From NCBI GenBank assembly GCA_030374805.1, contig JARGSG010000017.1, positions 186,001 to 250,000 of the forward strand: a DNA stretch of 64,000 bases. The letters are read 5' to 3'. Of the stretch, positions 43,908 to 56,798 are shown piece after piece (within the stretch, counting starts at the first letter, position 1; each line of letters opens with the position of its first letter). A program made the translations under genes and the position numbers. Source of the DNA: Gracilaria gracilis. Taxonomy: Eukaryota; Rhodophyta; Florideophyceae; Gracilariales; Gracilariaceae. The notes beneath the pieces were generated by a model. The model did not search any database. It worked only from the letters and a program-made list of their open reading frames with translations, and was not told the DNA's origin.

Positions 43908-45599
43908 CTATTTTCCACCCATTCCCCCCATGAATCTCAATGCATTCTCACACTCCTCACGGGAGTTCAGGTATCGTGTTCCTAATGCCCACTGAAATAT
44001 ATGTCGCTCGATACCAACATTGCACTTTTCTAGAATGCACCTTTTCGCATGAACATCGCATCCGACTGCAGTTGCCTTGATATAGTCGAACACTGAGTCT
44101 GAGCCAAACTCATCTCTCAGAACAGTGGCTAAACTAAAAGCATAGGTTGTTTCAAAATCTGTTGCCATTGTCAGACGATGTTTTCTAGAAGCAACCAAGG
44201 GATCACGCAAGCCACGGAATCGTAACTGCTTGACGAACTCACGGAAGAGCAGTGAACGGGAACTTGTTGTCTTTCGAATACATAGCTGATGCATTACTGA
44301 ATAGACACATCCAATCTCCTCATCTTTGGCAACAACCGATACCAATTCGAAGCCAAGTACCTCCCCCTTCTCATTATATCCATTAACGATTCCGAAGGTC
44401 CCGTCACAACCGAATCTTGGATATATGACAGCTTTGTTGAGCAACCTTGAGTCTCCGAATATCACTGAGAGACCCTTTTGTTCTCTAGTAAGGTTGAATT
44501 GATCACCTTCTCTACGATCTTCGATTGAAAGAACATAAGAATTTCCATCTCCATCAACCTTTTTGGCAGATCGGTAACCTGCCATAAACGCTGCCAATGA
44601 TTTTCCTGCAGGGTTTGAATCCTTTCGAATGTCTCTACGAATGCTCTTCACAGCTGCGGGAGATGGAGCGCATCCAAACTTCTCTTCAACCGTTTGCAGA
44701 ATCATTGGGCCAGTGAGGATTTTAGTTTCCCGACAAATAGTGGAAATATAATTCCTAACGAGTTTAGGGGAAGGTTTCATAACTGGCCAGGTGTGCTTAT
44801 GTGTTCCGAACCCAACAACAATTGCCCAGGATAGATGACCTTCTGTGCCACCATTTTTCATTAAAAAGTAATGATATTCGACATCACACTTGATTGAAAC
44901 AAGAGCCGGAGATTCCTGTAGGTGAAAAGGACGTGTGCAAAATCTTGCCCGAGTGCTAAGTGGATATGGCGGACAGTTTCCACTACTGGCAGGGCTTTCA
45001 GGAAAATTGTTTTCGTGTGCCAATGCCACCAACTTCCCAACCAGAACAGGATCTGCTCCCTGTAAGTGAGGCGGTAACTTAACGAGAGAGCATTTCTTCG
45101 GATCTCTGACGCCCTCTTTCCCAAATTGGGAGCAACCAATAAAATCGGGAAGCTTGGACTCTGCTATACGACCACTTTCATCTTTGCTATACTTCATTCG
45201 ACCAACCCTGAAAACCCAGTTTGGTGGTCTTCTTTGGGGATTAGGAGCATGCTGCAGTTATAAGAGCGGATCTAAGTTCGAGACAAACGAAATGTGCTTG
45301 CATAAAAACGGAAAAGAGTTCTGAGCAAAGAAGAATACCTGTTTGGCCAAACTCATTTCATTGGCAGGTGCCTCATGCTCATCTATGACATAAGAGGTTT
45401 GGTTTGAGGTTGATCTGAAATACCTTTGTAGCTCAGATGCCTGAAATTCATAGACCAATGGATTATCACGGGAACTGAAATAAGGATCAGTAGTTTGACC
45501 TTGCGTAATAATTGGTTTTCTCGTTTCGCTGGCTGGCGAGAGAGGACCCACCTGGTAATTTCTTTTTTCCCTGTTCACCGAAGCGTTTGCAGAGCTCAT
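43908..45599 (-). CDS. MULE-like transposase, two exons
   Basis: Exon 1 45599–45339 (87 codons) joins exon 2 45251–43908 across an 87-bp GT–AG intron (45338–45252), phase 0 on both sides, giving about 534 residues. Exon 2 contains a possible FLYWCH/WRKY-like N-terminal region, then the catalytic motifs FGCDGTFGIVNGYNEKGEVL (first Asp), LTMATDFETTYAFSLATVL (second Asp) and AVGCDVHAKRCI (the C/H motif of MULE transposases). No SWIM zinc finger follows before the TAG at 43910–43908, so the C-terminus may be missing or on a further exon. No frameshifts, so it may be recent. Terminal repeats not found. The splice is inferred. Confidence 0.65.
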
Positions 45600-47018
45600 G
45601 ATTGGTACATATTGTGATCCTTTTCAGGGCCGATAGTGAAGCCGCTTGGCACAAGAAATACTGGACGCACAGCATTTGATACCTGAACACATGAATGTCT
45701 TCCTCGTTACCTTCTATTTGTTACCAAGTATAGAAACAGAAGATGCTCTTGTAGTCTTACACCTCATCGAATACGGTGACGTCTCACAAAAGGTTTCTTC
45801 GGTTAACCCGTATCCTTCGAGGTTGATAAATGAGGCAAAACCATTTTCAGACGTTGAAATGTACGGAGGAGGCACATTATATATCTGACAACTCTCTGCT
45901 GCAATGTTGCGAGAAATTTTGTACTTCATTCCATCATTCTTGAATATGATATTGCAACGATGTACTTCATCAATCTGGCTATTGGTAGAAACACTTTTCG
46001 AAAGGAGAGATTGCACATTCATTTTATGAAAGTTGAAACTGCAATTGTAGAAGGATCATGAGAAGGGGATAAGACAATTAGGAAATCTTGTATGGACGGA
46101 ACTTTTGGGCGAAGTCTGAATTCAAAGTAGTTCCATTGCAAGTCAGCGATTGCAAAGGTAGGAAGGAGAACATGAATACTCTATTTGTTAGTTTGAAGTA
46201 GTTTGGCTCCATCGGGACGGAAACGTTAATAGTTCTTATTCTTAACGGATAGATGTTAGTTTCTGTTCACGGTGTTTCTTGATTGAAATAGACGTTACTG
46301 TAAATTATGTACGAAAGTCAAACGGTAAAATCGTGACCATAGGTGTTTTCTTCGCTGTGGTGCGTTTTTAGATTTTTCTAAAAAGTTTCAAAAGAATACA
46401 TATGAAAAATAGCCAAAAAATCTACTTCTGTATAGAATTTGAAGATCTTAGCAACAGTTTTATGTAGTGTATGGAGATATCCATTATGGTCTGTCTTGTT
46501 ATTCCAATTTCTAAAGTTTTTAATTGTTGGACACTATGAGGTAATGTTTTAGTTTTGAGAAGTTTTTTACATATTTTGGTAGCAAATGCTTATGAATAAG
46601 CTATAATATTATATTGTTCGGGTTTGAACAGAGTGAAGTTTGCTAGATTGGAACAAAATATATTTACATACGTAATTTGGGTGATGCGTTTTTCTGTTTT
46701 CATTAACGAAATGCTTGGAAAGTTTTTGTGGAAACATGACAAAAATTAAATATTCTAATTTTCTTTTTGGGTGCTTTTGACATACTCCCGCCGTTTGGGT
46801 GGGTCCGACTTTTGGTCTATGGTCCATTTCATTTCCTACATCGGATATCTTATCCACTGAGCTGTGATTAATGGCCATTTTGCTCCACAGAGTACTACCT
46901 GAACGACTGTTCAAAGACTTCTCAAATTTTAAATTTGAAAAGTCCGTACGATGGACCTGCAATGTAATTTTTTGCTTTATTTTACTCTTTCAACATGCTG
47001 ATCTCATATGAGGTCATT
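45600..47018. other. Gene-free, AT-rich flank
   Basis: Short frames only; no recognisable protein. It should contain the right end of the MULE-like element and the insertion point of the hAT element. A palindromic catatgaggtca…tgaccttatatg lies at 47005–47031, overlapping the hAT terminus. Confidence 0.3.
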
Positions 47019-47264
47019 TTGACCTTATATGTATAGAAACATTTAAAACGTTCAATTCTTTTTGCAAACGTTCTAAACGTTTTTTAAACGTATAAAACGT
47101 TCACATCACGTTCAAAACATCTTACAGTAGTTTACAGAGTTTATATTCAGATTTTGAACTTCAATGCCTATCATATGCATTGCAGAAGCAACCACTGCTC
47201 AACTGTAGTACATATCCAATAAACCAAGCAAGAATAACATACCAACGTTATTGCTTTCCTAACC

Positions 47265-49334
47265 ATGGGACGTCCCAAAGCTAATCGTTGGGCATTCTTT
47301 GACAAAATACCACCAAGCACAGGCTTCAAAACCTCGAGAGCAAAATTCAAGTACTGTCTAAAATCAGTCTTAGCAAGTTCTGTGAATATAGACACCCATT
47401 CTCGCAACTGTACAGAAACAAAGCGCTCTATTTGAGCATTACTTGACCAAAACACTCACGAACGAACTGCTTCTTACTCTCCAAGCACAACTCCGGGATC
47501 TTCTAATGGGGGTGTGCACAGCCAAATAATCCCAACCTTACCACGGATAATAGGCAGAGGACCATTGACGCATATCTTGAACAGTACTATCTCATCAGAA
47601 AGACGGGAAACGCTAGATTTGCTTCTTGCAAAGGCAATTCATGAAACAGCATCACCATTTGGAATTTTTGAACACAAGACATGGTTCACATTTTTTCAAA
47701 CATTGGCTCCAAACTTAAAAGCGCCGTCCGTTCCAAGAATCTGTGGCGAACTTCTTGGAAAAGTGTACACCGATTGTATGGATTTTTGTCTGAAGCATAT
47801 GAGAGAGAGCAATGTTGGAGTTCTTTCAATTGATGGCACCACTGACAAGCGTTCAAAATCTGTGAGCAACGTTATACTTCACACACCACTGCCAATTTTT
47901 ATAGAATGCATGAAGACGGATCTACACCGTGAGACATCCCAGCACTTGGCGGCAAAATTAGAGAACTGTATTCAACGCATGGATCAAAAGAGTGGCATCT
48001 CTACCTGCTTTGCATGTATATCTGATTCATGCAATGGTATGTGGCTTTTGAGAGACATTCTTGTGGAATAGAATAAATTCAAGTGGGCTTAGGGTTGTGC
48101 TACCTATTGTCTCCACAACTTTAGCATGGACATTGGGAAAATGAGTGCAATTTCTCAGACTGTGAAGGACGCTCTTTATGTCTCAAAGACGGTTAAAAAC
48201 ACCGGTTTGATACGAAATATTTATGACTCAGTATGCTTAGAAAAGCTACAAAAGGTGTACAGCTTGCTACTGTTTTCTCCTACGCGTTGGACGACTCTTA
48301 ATCTGATGCTGTCGCGATTGTTGAAGGTACAGACAGTGCTGGCATACTTACCATACGCTTTAGTGAATGAGCGAGCGCAAAGAAATATTGATGAAAACTT
48401 TCAGATGCCTGACGCTTTAACAGTTCTCTTGTCCAGCCAGTCTTTTTGGTCTCGAGTTCGGGACCCGTACTTTCTATTCAATCCACTCTCGTTGATTATT
48501 GGACTTTTGGAAAGCAGTTCTGCTACTATGGCTGATGTTTATGCTACATTAGTGTCAACGCTGCTTTGTTTAAGCTCATCCAATGTTCTAAGTGCGAGCG
48601 AGAAGCAAGTACTGGAAGGGTCATTATTACGTCAATGTAATAGAATATATAGTGCAGTGCATGCATTGGCATTTCGTTGCGATCCTTATTACGAGGAATT
48701 CCGGACTTATGTCACCACTCATTTTGGATCTGCTGTTTTGGAGTTAAGCAAAGGATCTCTCACAGAGCAATGCCATAGAGCGATTGAAAAGGTTGCTGTT
48801 GATGACGCACACGCACAGAGACTTCTTACGGACTTTCTTAAGCTATGTGTGACACCAAGCGCTTTACTTTCAAAGCTTAAACACGCCCAGGCCCGCTTTA
48901 CTTGGGGTCAAATGCGGGAGAGTCTTCCAAGTTTGTCCATTGCCCTTGATGAAGTGTATTGCGCACCGGCTTCTACTGCAGCTGTTGAACGCAACCACAA
49001 GGTATCAAAAAGAGTGCTGTCACAACGACGATGTCAGCTGAATGATATGAACGTTGAGCGCCAAGTCGCTATAGCGCACAACACAGCCGTTCTGCGACTC
49101 CCTCGTTCACACACACGACATGCTGGATTTGAACGCCTTCTCGTATTGTGCGTGGAAGTGGTTGAACATGAACCGAACGCTGCCGACCCAAGCACTGATA
49201 GCGTGCACGATTCCACAGATGATGAATGGGACGACGAGTTGGTTTTGCTGGAATCGAGCCTCGCAGAGATCGAAAACCCTTCGTCCATTCCTGATATCAT
49301 TGTTATCGGAGACCAAGACCATGACAACAATTGA
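47265..49334 (+). pseudogene. hAT transposase with three in-frame stops
   Basis: One continuous frame of about 690 codons from ATG 47265, broken only by TGA 47433–47435, TAG 48069–48071 and TAG 48090–48092. A BED-like zinc finger opens it (RWAFFDKIPPSTGFKTS, FKYC, then H-x-x-x-x-C). The core has LSIDGTTDKRSKSVSN (first Asp), CISDSCNGMWLLRDIL (second Asp), GCATYCLHNFSMDIG and SPTRWTTLN. The C-terminus carries the hAT dimerisation motif APASTAAVERNHKVSKR … LNDMNVERQVAIAHN, then an acidic tail. The frame and family signature are otherwise well preserved, so the copy decayed recently. Confidence 0.85.
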
Positions 49335-50564
49335 CGGGCATGCGGGTGCGCTTCCTTCTCGGAGCGCTCACAAGCATCTCTGTTATAGCACAATAAGCCA
49401 TGCGCGTCTTTACGTCCAACCACACCAAATACCGTTCTTCCACTATAATCCTAGTTTTGTTCGTGATATCAGCCAATAAACCATCCACTCACGCTTTCGC
49501 TGAAACCTTCTTGCCATCTTGAATTATTATTGCGGTAGTACTGTTGAGTTAAAGAAGCGATAATGTACGGAAAAGAATGTAAACAGCCTTCGTCCACCTT
49601 CATTCCACTCATCTGTGCTGCACCCATGAAGCCCACCCTCCACGTTGCATCCGCATCTTCGACATTCCCAATGCAGAAACTACTGTATCGTTGTTTGATG
49701 CCATCTATCCCGCTACAGTTTCCAAAAGCTATGTTCTTACTTGCGCTTTGCCCTTTTTCTGGGTATTTGAACTTCATTGTGGGGTTCCCCTTGTCCTTGT
49801 CGTCCTTCCCAGAATCAGCGCGGCGTCTTCGTCGTTATAATGAGTAGCCTTTTTAGCGCGTTCTACCTTACAGAATTAACTCCTTCACCCTGTCTCCCTG
49901 CATTCTCCAAACCCATGTACCGTGCATATCGTTCCGCCCAGTGGATCTCCTATCCAACCGTCCTCTGCATTACCTTAGTGTCGGAACTTTTTGTCGTACC
50001 AGCTGCATTTGCACAAGTGTGCCACTCTGCGCAGAAGACGCTATTTGAACTCAGAACGTTGCGTGCAGTGCACCTTTCGTACGTTATTTACGCTGTGAGC
50101 AGTGCGCAGGGTACGCTGAGAGGGCCTAATGTGCACGTGTCGGGTTGCGCTTACGGCCAGCTTCTCGCGTGGCGCTGCGCTCGCGTCCAGCTGCCCGCGC
50201 CGGGCTGCGTTCGCGTCTTGCTGCCCGCGTTGGGCTGCAATCAAGTCTGGCTGCGCTTGTTCAGCTGCGCTCGTACCCGAGTGTGCTCGGCTGCGCGCGG
50301 AGTACAGTGCGCGAGCGCTACGCTGGGCGCGCGTGGAACGCTCTGCGTTTGATATGCGACGCGTCGTGCCCAGCGACGCAAGCTGCGCGCGACAAAGTTT
50401 CTTTGGAAGGTGGCCGGAGGGGGAGGGGAGCGCTGGTCGTAAGTTCTGAAGCCAAATTGTCTTCTGGTGGTCGGAATGTGAAGGCTGGAAATGTAACAAA
50501 ATTAAAGTAGTAGGGCTTCACTGTAAGAGATTTGAACGTTTTTTTGAACGTGTCCTCTTTCTAA
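49335..50564. other. Right part of the hAT element, GC-rich patch at 50120–50460
   Basis: No gene recognised. The GC-rich patch consists of imperfect repeats around gctgcgctcgcgtcc and gctgcccgcg. Just before the Harbinger insertion are two gaacgttt motifs that match the hAT subterminal repeats. Confidence 0.45.
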
Positions 50565-51370
50565 GGGCATTCCCAACGGCTTGCGCAAAGCCTAACTCCT
50601 GTGATTTGCGCCCGCTTTTGGGCCACAGATTACCCCAATAGTTTGCGTAAACTCCAAAATTCGGCCTAAGAATTTTCGTCTGGCCCAAACTCTGATGCTT
50701 TTGCGCTGGCTGGCCCAAAGCCAGGAGTGCCTCGCTTGCTCCATATCATCAGCATGATCGTCCCTACAAAAAGAGACGGCGTCTGTTGCCATTTGTACCA
50801 ACGTTGCCGTCCCCCTCACGCGCTCTTTGGCGCTCTATGGCCACGCAATTCTAGACATTGCAGTTGGCTAAATGAGTATGCTTCCCTCGTGCATTTTTGG
50901 CGGGAGTGTTGGAGCAAATCAAGTGCTTCGAGCAACACGACTGGTCTAGCAGGGCGTTTAAAGCGTGCAGTAACTGCTTTTGAAATCAAAATTGTCTCGA
51001 ACCATGGCCGGCTGTTCCTGCTTTCTCTACGACGTATACTAAACGCAATATCCGCTTGATTGTGCTTTCATTGCTTTTGGTCATACTCCGCGACAAATCA
51101 CCGCTGGGGATTACGCTGAGGAACTCAAGCAAACAATTTGTATCATTTGGGTAATATAGTAGCCACACACTAAGACATCATTTGTGGACCTATCTGTCCT
51201 GTATTAAAACGACGTCCGCTAGAGCATTGCACTGGTACATCTGTGTACCTTTTCAATAAAGCGTGCTCATCAGGCTTTCTTGGTAATTGCGCTCTTCGAG
51301 CAGGACACACACAAGACTATAAGCATTTGGAGGGGTTCTTGCCGGTGTGGAAAATAAGCTAACAGCATCA

Positions 51371-52396
51371 ATGAGCGAGAAGCACAAGAAGGCCAACGCG
51401 GTTGAACCCGTGCTGATGAGTCCGGTGAGCAAGGGAAAGAATTTGTCGGGGAACGAAGAAGAGACAAGAGCGCTTGTGTGTTCCGCAGCAGGAGCTTCCA
51501 CTGATCCTGCCGTTGGATCAAGCATGTCTGCCGCGGAACACGGTAGAAAGATAATAGCTGTGTTTATAAGGGATAATACACGTCCGGAGAATGCGTGTTC
51601 TCTACTTAAAACCGGCTGTGAACTGGATTACAGGCGTTGGGATGGACGCTCGTCTGATGGAGGCAGAAAGTACTGGGACAAAATTCGCGCAAAATGCACG
51701 AAGTTCAAGGCATGCTACGACAGATTTATTGCTCTAAAGCTTACTGGTAACCCATATTAAGATTCTCTACTGAGATGCGCAGGCCTGCTGTACAGCAATG
51801 GGAGCAGTGCAGTGTCACATCTTTATGACTGCGTTCGCAATCCAGGTTATCATGTGGCCAAACCATTCAAGTTCGGAGACGCATTTGATTTTTTCAACAA
51901 TAACACGACACTGCTGCAGGCCTGTAGCATTGCAGAGGTGGATAGTAAGAATGATAAGAAGGCAACGAGACCGATGGGCACAAAAGCGGCAAAGAGGTTG
52001 AGACAGGAGAAAGCGGAGTCGAACGATCTTGGACAGTCCATAAGGCGAGTTGAATGCATATTTTCCACCTCTATGCAGGAGAAAAGTAAGCTCGCCATAT
52101 AGAAATTGATTCTACAGAGCAAGAAGATGGAGTGGGTAATGGCAATGATGTTCTTAGGGTCTGAATCTTCGGCAACTGCCGAGGAAAAGAGTCAGATTCA
52201 AACGCTATTGAAACAGCGTTTATTGAAAAGACTTGGAGAAGAAAATCGTGAGGACCCTACAGCTCCAAAGAAACCTCGCCGTGAAGAGACCAATCACGCA
52301 AAGGATTCTGCGGCAGAATCTGGAGCTGAAATGGAGCCTGCATCTATGGTCCAAGCTTTGCTAGAACTGTCCAAATCGGCGAACGTGGAACAGTAA
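51371..52396 (+). pseudogene. Myb/NAM-like second protein of the Harbinger element
   Basis: One frame from ATG 51371 to TAA at 52394–52396, interrupted by TAA 51758–51760 and TAG 52100–52102. The reading includes RRWDGRSSDGGRKYWDKIRAKC (helical DNA-binding part), FKFGDAFDFFNNN, RPMGTKAAKRLRQEK (a hallmark of NAM-associated and Harbinger Myb-like proteins) and a C-terminal coiled coil. In Harbinger elements this protein accompanies the transposase to the nucleus and terminal repeats. It converges on the transposase gene 76 bp away. Confidence 0.68.
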
Positions 52397-52472
52397 ATCC
52401 AGAGAGACAAAGAGAACCGATAGATCTGAGATCGAGACAAAAGCTTTTGTTCTACTAATCGCCACAGTTTCC

Positions 52473-53481
52473 CTAGCTATTCCACATGTTTTGGATCAAG
52501 GCATTCTGAAGGCGAAGGTGTGATTGTAAAATCTCAGCCGGGTCTAGCAAAGTACGCCACAAAGCTGCTTGGTCATACGTATAGCTCGGGTGCGCGACTG
52601 TGTTGTATAAAGTATCATCTGATTGAACCTCCAATTCCCCTAGTCTAAACTTTGCAGTTCCTGAATACCCCCTTTCTTCTGCAACCATATTATGTAGTAT
52701 ACAGCAAAACAAACAAATATAATTCAAATCATGTAAGCTACTGAGTCGTGCAGGGCGATCAAGTATCTCGAACTGACCATACAATGCAGCGGAGACACGT
52801 TCGACCGATTTGTGTGCGGCACTGTGTGCAGATGTGTAAAAGCGGTGCATTTTCGTCTTTGGAGCTGGATGCGGTTTTGCAAAGAAACGATAACGGGGGT
52901 ATATACCGTTGGCCAGATAGTAGAACCAATCAATAATGTGGCCTGCAATATTAGCTTCGGGCCGAACCGGAGGCCACTTTCCATTACGTACATCATTGAA
53001 CAGAGATCTTTGAGCCATTATGGAGATGTCATTCTCGGCTCCAGGATTTCCAAACATGACGTGCCGAATTCGTATCTTATCGTCGCAGAAAACTTCTATC
53101 CTCAACATTGGCTTTCCTTCCTTACCAATATAGTGTCCATGCCAGGCCACAGGGCAATTGCTCCTTGTCCCAGCCAGAACAGTCGACGGCACCTATACAG
53201 CCAGGTAATCCGTGTCGAGCATAATCGTTTTCAATCGTACGCAAACCATCGGCGGTAGGACGACGTAAATAGTCCTTCGCAAAACCGTTACCAACCTCTT
53301 TGCAAAACTCTTTCATGCATTGAAACACAGTAGACTCGTGTAGACGAATATAAAAAACTATATGATCGGCCGTGACACTGGAATTTAATTGAAGTAACGC
53401 CGCAGCCATTTTTTGATCCACGCTTGCTCTCATACAGCCACTGGCGTCAGGAAGTTGAGAAAAAATGAACTTGATTGACAC
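52473..53481 (-). pseudogene. PIF/Harbinger transposase, frameshifted, second Asp changed
   Basis: 53481–about 53150 and 53192–52473 are two frames of one protein joined near 53155. The join falls inside the first catalytic motif, GCIGAVDCSGWD / NCPVAWHGHYIGKEGKP. The rest matches the family: IRHVMFGNPGAENDISIM, YYLANGIYPRYRFF and AAHKSVERVSAAL (Glu). In relatives the second motif reads LADGIYP, so here the second catalytic Asp is Asn. Upstream an N-terminal helical region (RLHESTVFQCMKEFCKEV) is present. One frameshift plus loss of an acid residue make it inactive. Confidence 0.78.
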
Positions 53482-54615
53482 AATACGTTACGAATTTTTT
53501 CGTATATCGATCTGGTTATACTGAATCGACGCTCAAATTCCTGAACGCAGAACAATGGTGATTGGAGTAACGTGTTACGACAAAAGTAGTCTTCGTCTAT
53601 TTGTAATGCTCCTTTTGACGACCAATGCGACGATTTGGCCTACGACCTGGCCGTGATCCGTAATTTTGTTTAGGCAAATTATGGTGTGAATGGTTGACCA
53701 ATATTAGTAGGAACAGAACTGATTGTTGGATATGGTCTTCGTCGCTCGAAGAAGAGAATGTTTCGGAATTTATAGTGCGCCTGGGACGTCTGTGACGACA
53801 GAACTGTGCTCAACTTGTTACAGACGTTTTTGGGTTCTGCACTTATAGCTGTTCAAACCTTAAACCGACAAGGAACCCAAAAATTTTGGGACTCTTTTGT
53901 AAAGGTGCTGTATCTCCGCAACCAGACAGTTTTTTCGGACCGTTCCAAGCTTAATCTATTACGGGTACAAATAGCTAAGTCTACTGCGAATATCAATATT
54001 CATATTAGGATAGAACTGGTTAAATTCGTATAAGAACCAACTCTTTCTAGCGCCCTAAAATCAACGATTGCCCTAAATCGACAAGGCATTTGCGGCTTTT
54101 GTCAAATGAAAATGCAGAATTTTTGCATCAAACTGCCAGGTATCAATCTTCGTCAGGTTTTATGTGTTATCTCACTGCCTCCTACCAGATTGTTCTGAAG
54201 TTTCTACTGATTACAACTGGTTTCCTTACTTTGCAGTCAGTAGTAGATATAGTAAATGTGTTTTATTTGAAGTCTGAAGACCAAAAACGCAGTAGAAAAC
54301 GGTACCAAAGTTGCTAGATTGGTCACATTTTACAACGAGAATTGGCATCATGATATCTATCATATAACTCCAATCTGATTGCAATTGGCATTTTAGATGT
54401 GTTTGAAAATCGTTGAGAAGGGGAAAACAAGATACTTTGCGTATCTTTTGTACGCTTGAGGTCTTTCCAAGTTGTCGTTATGTGACACAAAATCTTTGCA
54501 TTGAGCGTAAAGATGGTTGTGTTCCAGCTGTACTAACTATTTTTTTCATCAAAAAAGTAACTGATGTGAAAGAAGAGATTCTTTTCTTCACGCCACTGCT
54601 GTAATATTTAGCTAG
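53482..54615. other. Harbinger interior between transposase and MULE insertion
   Basis: No gene recognised. It contains lttle-structured AT-rich DNA, repeats of the type aaccttaaaccgacaa/ccctaaatcgacaa near 53855 and 54080 (similar to the inverse strand near 61070–61105), and the TTTAGCTAG target of the MULE at 54607–54615. Confidence 0.35.
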
Positions 54616-54765
54616 GACCCCCGGAGAATCTACGCACTGTGAGGAATGTCAGATTTCTCCCGTAGATCCTTCACTCCTATGAAACGAATACAGTTGGATC
54701 CTCCGTTACAGGAGTAACGTTCCCAGAACCTCCACATGTCCTCAGCTCCCGCCAAGTGTCTGGAA
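54616..54765. repeat. MULE left terminal inverted repeat, about 150 bp
   Basis: Nearly identical to the inverse of 60809–60959, differing at roughly ten positions by eye, with similarity stopping after gccaagtgtctggaac. Confidence 0.92.
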
Positions 54766-55074
54766 CATCTGCTTGCAACACACTCATTCGCCCAAGTTCT
54801 TCTTGTCACACCCATCGCAGTTCAAATGAGGTGACACAACCGCAATCCAAAAAAGTGCGCACTTTGTCCATCCAAATTTCGCCTCCTAACGCTCCACATT
54901 ATGAACTACGACCCTTTTCGCTGCATTTCTCCATTGAGGTTCTTGAATCGTAACTGGTCCGCCGAAAACCCTTTTCCTCGCGCAGTTGCTCCGTCGTTGC
55001 TTCTCTGTTTTTTTCGCTTACAACGCCGGGCCTCTTGCATAGCTTTAGCACCCATTTGGCCATTTCAAGCAGCC

Positions 55075-56798
55075 ATGATAACTTTCCGCGCCGAGTACGA
55101 CACATCTCTGAGAAACCTTCCCGAGGATCCTTTTGACGGCAACATATTCAGTGTGTTAGATCCTCGATTGGGGGACTCAGGCGATGAGGTCGACGACAAT
55201 CTTCTTCCTGTGAAGACGACAGAAGAAGTAATGGGTGAGAAGAAAGAGTTAGATCGAGAGCTGACAAAAGAAGAGAAGAAAGTCATACGTCAGGTTGCGA
55301 AGAAGATCTCTTCATTTTTGGAGAACGTGAAGAAGCACAAGATGGTGTACTTCAATAGGATAGACAAAGATGGGTTCAAGCAATTGAAAGGGTTGTGGTG
55401 CTATCTCATTATGGAGTTGAAGAACTCAGTTGACAATAAGGGAAATGTTAGCCCTCACATTATGTCTTCTTGTGATCGAAACGCGTGGTTCTGGAACTTA
55501 CTTCTTGGGAGCGCGGTCTTGGAACTGGAGCCTCGTATCGGTGTCGTACTCGTCACTGTAGATACGGGATGTGGAATCAGCGGTGTAGCCAGTTCGTACC
55601 GAAAGACGTCGCGGGAGAAGCAAGTTGATGTACTTGATCGCTACAAAGAGTAGTTCCTTGAAAAGCTGTGTCCGAGCCCTCGATTGTCGTTCCGGTCATA
55701 GTTGAAGGTAAACATTGGACGCCCTTGGTTACAGGAAAGATTGGAAAACAGAAGTGGAACATATACTGGAGTGATAGTATGAGGTTTGAATGTCCCGTGG
55801 AATGTCGAGAGCTGGTCATGGCAATAGTTGACCACTTTCAGAAAATGAGAATGGATTGGATAGTTGCAGAGGAAAACTACATGCTCGATGTTCTTGGCTT
55901 CACGAAACAGACAGACTCGCACAGCTGCGGTGCCTACGTATTGTCCATGATGGGATGCTTCGCTCGTATGCACGGTGTTATTCCTAGTGCGAAATTTATT
56001 GCAGGCCATGATACCAACTTGACGGAGAGATATCGATGGGAGTTTGTTGAAGTGAGGGTGCGTTTGGTTATGCCCATAACTCACGTCATGCCGTTCATGA
56101 ACGAATATGCCGTTGCAAAAATCCATCTTGAACGTCGCGAGAGGATCTACCTTGCACGCATGAACGCAGCCGGAGGAGTTGAAAAATCGGGCATGTGTGA
56201 CGACAACACGACGGACAGTGAGATGGTGGACACTACCGGAAGAGTGGACGCTCGTGGTGGTGATGATGGTACAAGGACTCAGGATGGTGGTAGTGCTTCT
56301 GAAAATCGTGTGAATGTTGATGAGATTGTAGAGATGGTTGCTGCAGACCTTCCTGGATATGTCTACGACCTATGCGAGAAGGATGAGTATGAATACGGGG
56401 TTCAGTTCTGTAAACACATGAGGAGATCGCGTGAATTCGGACTGAATGTGCGTCTACGTTGTCTAAAATACAAACGAAAGCCGCCTGATTATGGTTGCAA
56501 GGCTGCCTTCATGGCAAAGGCCCTGAGGAATGAAAGGGGGTGGGTACTCTCTGGTGCAAACATTCATAACCACGGGCGTCTAAGTCGTGGTTATCGAGGG
56601 AATAAGAATAAGCGAAGGGATGCCATAAAGGCTGCAATAGCGAAGAGTGTACCACCCTCTTTACGCATTCCTTTTGTTACGTTCGACCCTCCAAAGAAAA
56701 AGAAGGCTGCCAGCGAATCAACAGTGAGAGGGGTTCTGCCCGATGATGACGACTTCCTTGCATCACTGCCATCACGCCCCTCAAGTGCGTTGGATTGA
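55075..56798 (+). pseudogene. Ulp1-like SUMO protease joined to FAR1-type DNA-binding domain
   Basis: 55075–55653 encodes a helical N-terminus (ELTKEEKKVIRQVAKKI). A frame change and stop follow near 55655, then one open frame runs 55668–56798. Its first part is a C48/Ulp1-like peptidase: VEGKHWTPLV (His), NIYWSDS (Asp), KQTDSHSCGAYVL (Gln and Cys). The second part, in the same frame, is DEYEYGVQFCKHMRRSREFG … VRLRCLKYKRKPPDYGCKA … GANIHNHGRLSRGYRG, the Cys/His FAR1-type DNA-binding domain of MULE transposases. Ulp1-like genes are known from some plant MULEs, usually as separate ORFs; here protease and DNA-binding domain share a frame. The TGA at 56796–56798 is followed directly by ATG in the same frame. 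Confidence 0.72.

Noticed and set aside
41600-49334. Zinc-finger gene as the N-terminus of the hAT transposase
   Set aside because: It lies on the opposite strand, and the hAT frame has its own BED-like finger at 47265.
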